From: an uncultured Lachnospiraceae bacterium
Lineage (GTDB): Bacteria > Bacillota > Clostridia > Lachnospirales > Lachnospiraceae
Length of the DNA: 33,902 bases
NCBI GenBank assembly: GCA_900316395.1
Contig: ONCT01000021.1
Location: 1-33,902 of the forward strand
Direction: 5' to 3'
Positions 33,606 through 33,902 of this stretch are shown one piece after another. Position 1 is the stretch's first letter, and every line of letters begins with the position of its first letter. The notes under the pieces are model-generated. The model made no database searches. It was not told the DNA's origin and saw nothing but the letters and a program-made list of their open reading frames with translations. The position numbers and the translations under genes were made by a program.

Positions 33606-33634
33606 TTGACAGGCACATATAATATATATATAAT
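33606..33634 (+). promoter_or_regulatory. rightward early promoter of the element
   Basis: TTGACA (33606-33611), exactly 17 bases and TATAAT (33629-33634): a perfect consensus. It drives the small gene at 33680. The palindrome 33639-33657 covers the expected transcription start, a position suited to repression. Confidence 0.75.
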
Positions 33635-33638
33635 AAGG

Positions 33639-33657
33639 ATGTGAATAAAAATCACAT
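33639..33657. promoter_or_regulatory. operator palindrome at the rightward start
   Basis: ATGTGA and TCACAT flank ATAAAAA. The inner 15 bases, GTGAATAAAAATCAC, agree in 13 of 15 positions with the palindrome at 33884, so both are probably bound by the same protein, the XRE repressor or the small HTH protein. Confidence 0.6.
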
Positions 33658-33679
33658 ATAAAGTTATAGGAGGTGTATT

Positions 33680-33892
33680 TTGACAGATATTGAAGAATTA
33701 CGCAAGGCATATCATAGTAGTGGTGTCGATATTGATTATATATCTAATTATATGAATCGTTCCAGAAATAGAGTGATTTTAATATTGAGTGGTGCTGATT
33801 TGACTGTTTCTGAAATGATATTATTGTCTGGTGCGTTAAGTCTTACAAAGGAACAAATGGATAAAATTTTTTTATCCTATAAAGTGAATTAA
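33680..33892 (+). CDS. small HTH-like protein, Cro- or excisionase-like candidate
   Basis: A 70-residue protein starting at TTG 33680, with AGGAGG six bases upstream. It is all-helical in appearance; IDYISNYMNRSRNRVILIL followed by LTVSEMILLSGAL resembles a compact helix-turn-helix, but I cannot assign a family. Its place, divergent from an XRE repressor behind a consensus promoter and operator, is that of cro in lambdoid phages or of an early regulator in ICEs. Its stop codon lies inside another copy of the operator palindrome. More genes of the element probably follow beyond the window. Confidence 0.62.
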   Translation: MTDIEELRKAYHSSGVDIDYISNYMNRSRNRVILILSGADLTVSEMILLSGALSLTKEQMDKIFLSYKVN

Positions 33893-33898
33893 ATTCAC
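33884..33898. promoter_or_regulatory. second operator palindrome, over the stop of the small HTH gene
   Basis: GTGAATTAAATTCAC is a perfect 7-bp inverted repeat around one A. It matches the operator-like site at 33641-33655 in 13 of 15 positions. It may control the next gene, which is outside the window. Confidence 0.6.
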
Positions 33899-33902
33899 GA
33901 TA

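Overview
The window looks like the chromosome of an AT-rich, low-GC Gram-positive anaerobe, most likely a Lachnospiraceae member (Butyrivibrio, Pseudobutyrivibrio or a relative). I infer this from gene order (ispF-cysE-cysS-mrnC-rlmB-sigH; gap-pgk-tpiA-gpmI; secG-rnr-smpB-ssrA), strong GGAGG ribosome sites, and c-di-GMP EAL proteins. No database search was possible, so the genus is a guess.

Layout. 1-6.6 kb: the 3' end of an EAL protein gene, the compact ispF-cysE-cysS-mrnC-rlmB-sigH operon (genes overlapping or nearly so), then a second EAL protein with a degenerate GGDEF half, closed by a strong hairpin terminator. 6.7-7.5 kb: a convergent PHP-family histidinol-phosphatase-like gene. 7.5-14.8 kb: lower glycolysis (gap, pgk, tpiA, gpmI) with a CapA-like lipoprotein inserted before gpmI and purC after it; gap is preceded by a sequence that reads as a Rex (NADH-sensing repressor) box. 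14.8-21.0 kb: an accessory block between purC and purB, holding a 26-bp perfect inverted repeat, a C-rich tract able to form a G-quadruplex on the minus strand, a tail-anchored small protein, an IS6-like insertion sequence with a long structured flank, a secreted S41-type peptidase with three N-terminal DUF5648-like repeats, a signal-peptide stub, and a decayed HicA next to an intact HicB. 21.0-25.2 kb: purB, an extracytoplasmic HAD phosphatase, and gdhA. 25.2-28.5 kb: three copies of an elaborate hairpin element, then cysteine desulfurase, its IscU/NifU scaffold, and an O-acetylhomoserine sulfhydrylase. The last two transcription units share a promoter/operator motif, pointing to one sulfur-responsive regulator. 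28.6-32.0 kb: secG, rnr, smpB and ssrA (tmRNA), the trans-translation and mRNA-decay cluster.

32.0 kb to the end: the start of an integrated mobile element inserted at the 3' end of ssrA. It has a tyrosine recombinase, a 10-bp-periodic direct-repeat array beside the junction, an XRE repressor, a divergent small HTH-like gene and shared operator palindromes: a phage- or ICE-like lysogeny switch. Its other end lies outside the window.

The best candidates for something little described are the three repeated hairpins after gdhA (identical core, different but self-complementary outer arms), the structured segment with mutually exclusive pairings beside the insertion sequence, and the shared operator of the iscS and metY promoters. 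No CRISPR array, rRNA or tRNA gene was seen.
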